From Treponema sp. (GTDB lineage: Bacteria > Spirochaetota > Spirochaetia > Treponematales > Treponemataceae): a stretch of DNA of 64,000 bases. The translations under genes and the position numbers were made by a program. This document shows positions 63,852-64,000 of this stretch, piece after piece; positions within the stretch are counted from its first letter, which is position 1, and every line of letters begins with the position of its first letter. The notes beneath the pieces were generated by a model, which saw nothing but the letters and a program-made list of their open reading frames with translations, did no database searches and was not told the origin of the DNA. The stretch lies in the NCBI GenBank assembly GCA_017935745.1, contig JAGBGX010000009.1, forward strand, positions 363,629-427,628. Reading direction: 5' to 3'.

Positions 63852-64000
63852 ATGATGGGGAGTTTGATCCTGGCTCAGAACGAACGCTGGCGGCGCGTCT
63901 TAAGCATGCAAGTCGGGCGGCAGGGGGCGCTCAGGCGCCTCCGAGAGCGGCGGACTGGTGAGTAACACGTGGGCGACGCGCCCCCCGGACGGGAACAGCC
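63852..64000 (+). rRNA. rrs: 16S ribosomal RNA, 5' end (partial)
   Basis: AGTTTGATCCTGGCTCAG begins at 63861 (E. coli position 10), so the mature 5' end is near 63852. CGAACGCTGGCGGCGCGTC, AGCATGCAAGTCG and GCGGACTGGTGAGTAACACG match the spirochaete/Treponema type. The V1 region is unusually G-rich. The rest lies outside the window. Confidence 0.95.

Noticed and set aside
63707..63965. Open frames across the 16S leader and 5' end
   Set aside because: Chance frames in GC-rich structural RNA sequence.

Overview
The window reads as spirochaete DNA, most likely a host-associated Treponema. Supporting signs are the 5' end of a Treponema-type 16S rRNA at the right edge, an RpoB that carries Asn at the rifampicin position 531 (E. 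coli numbering), spirochaete-style lipoproteins, and a lipoprotein/LysM pair resembling treponemal TmpA/TmpB. The species cannot be fixed from sequence alone.

Region 1 (1-24750) is one long translation/transcription block on the + strand. It runs rplL (3' end), rpoB, rpoC, rpsL, rpsG, tuf, then the S10, spc and alpha clusters from rpsJ to rplQ with secY and rpoA, and ends with a small zinc-ribbon protein. fusA, adk, map and rpsD are missing from their common places. infA lies 10 kb downstream beside a DksA-like gene. Promoters can be seen before rpsL and tuf and possibly before rpmJ, and a strong terminator closes the block at about 24747.

Region 2 (24943-30485) is a branched-chain amino-acid ABC transporter operon (livK, a terminator, livH, livM, livG, livF) ending in a CBS-CBS-ACT protein that may sense amino acids. 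A structured two-hairpin element lies between livG and livF. A second, covarying copy lies at 59956-60018 before a kinase-like gene.

Region 3 (30600-46360) is mixed metabolism and regulation: tRNA-Ala(GGC), a flavin-reductase-like protein, a DJ-1/PfpI protein, a two-receiver regulator whose first receiver lacks its phospho-acceptor, a PHP-type histidinol phosphatase, DksA/TraR, infA, a ppx-ppk polyphosphate pair, a GH63/trehalase-like glycosidase, a large membrane-anchored protein with an apparent premature TAG, and a TPR lipoprotein operon with traB, an RsmI-like methylase and aroK.

Region 4 (46356-63537) holds slyD, nfu, a lipoprotein whose promoter has a G9 tract exactly filling the -35/-10 spacer (a candidate phase-variable surface antigen), a PD-(D/E)XK-like protein, a CPA2 antiporter with CBS domains, a lytic transglycosylase, a single CBM48 protein, metK, nth, a beta-barrel-like protein, glmS, a cytidylate-kinase-like protein with a degenerate P-loop, a Nudix hydrolase, the TmpA/TmpB-like pair, a PC4/YdbC protein and an exported protein. 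The rRNA promoter, leader and 16S start follow. Several genes (glmS, the Nudix gene, the PD-(D/E)XK-like gene, and nearly the 599-aa gene) have promoters placed so that transcription would start at or within 3 nt of the start codon, with no Shine-Dalgarno: candidate leaderless mRNAs.
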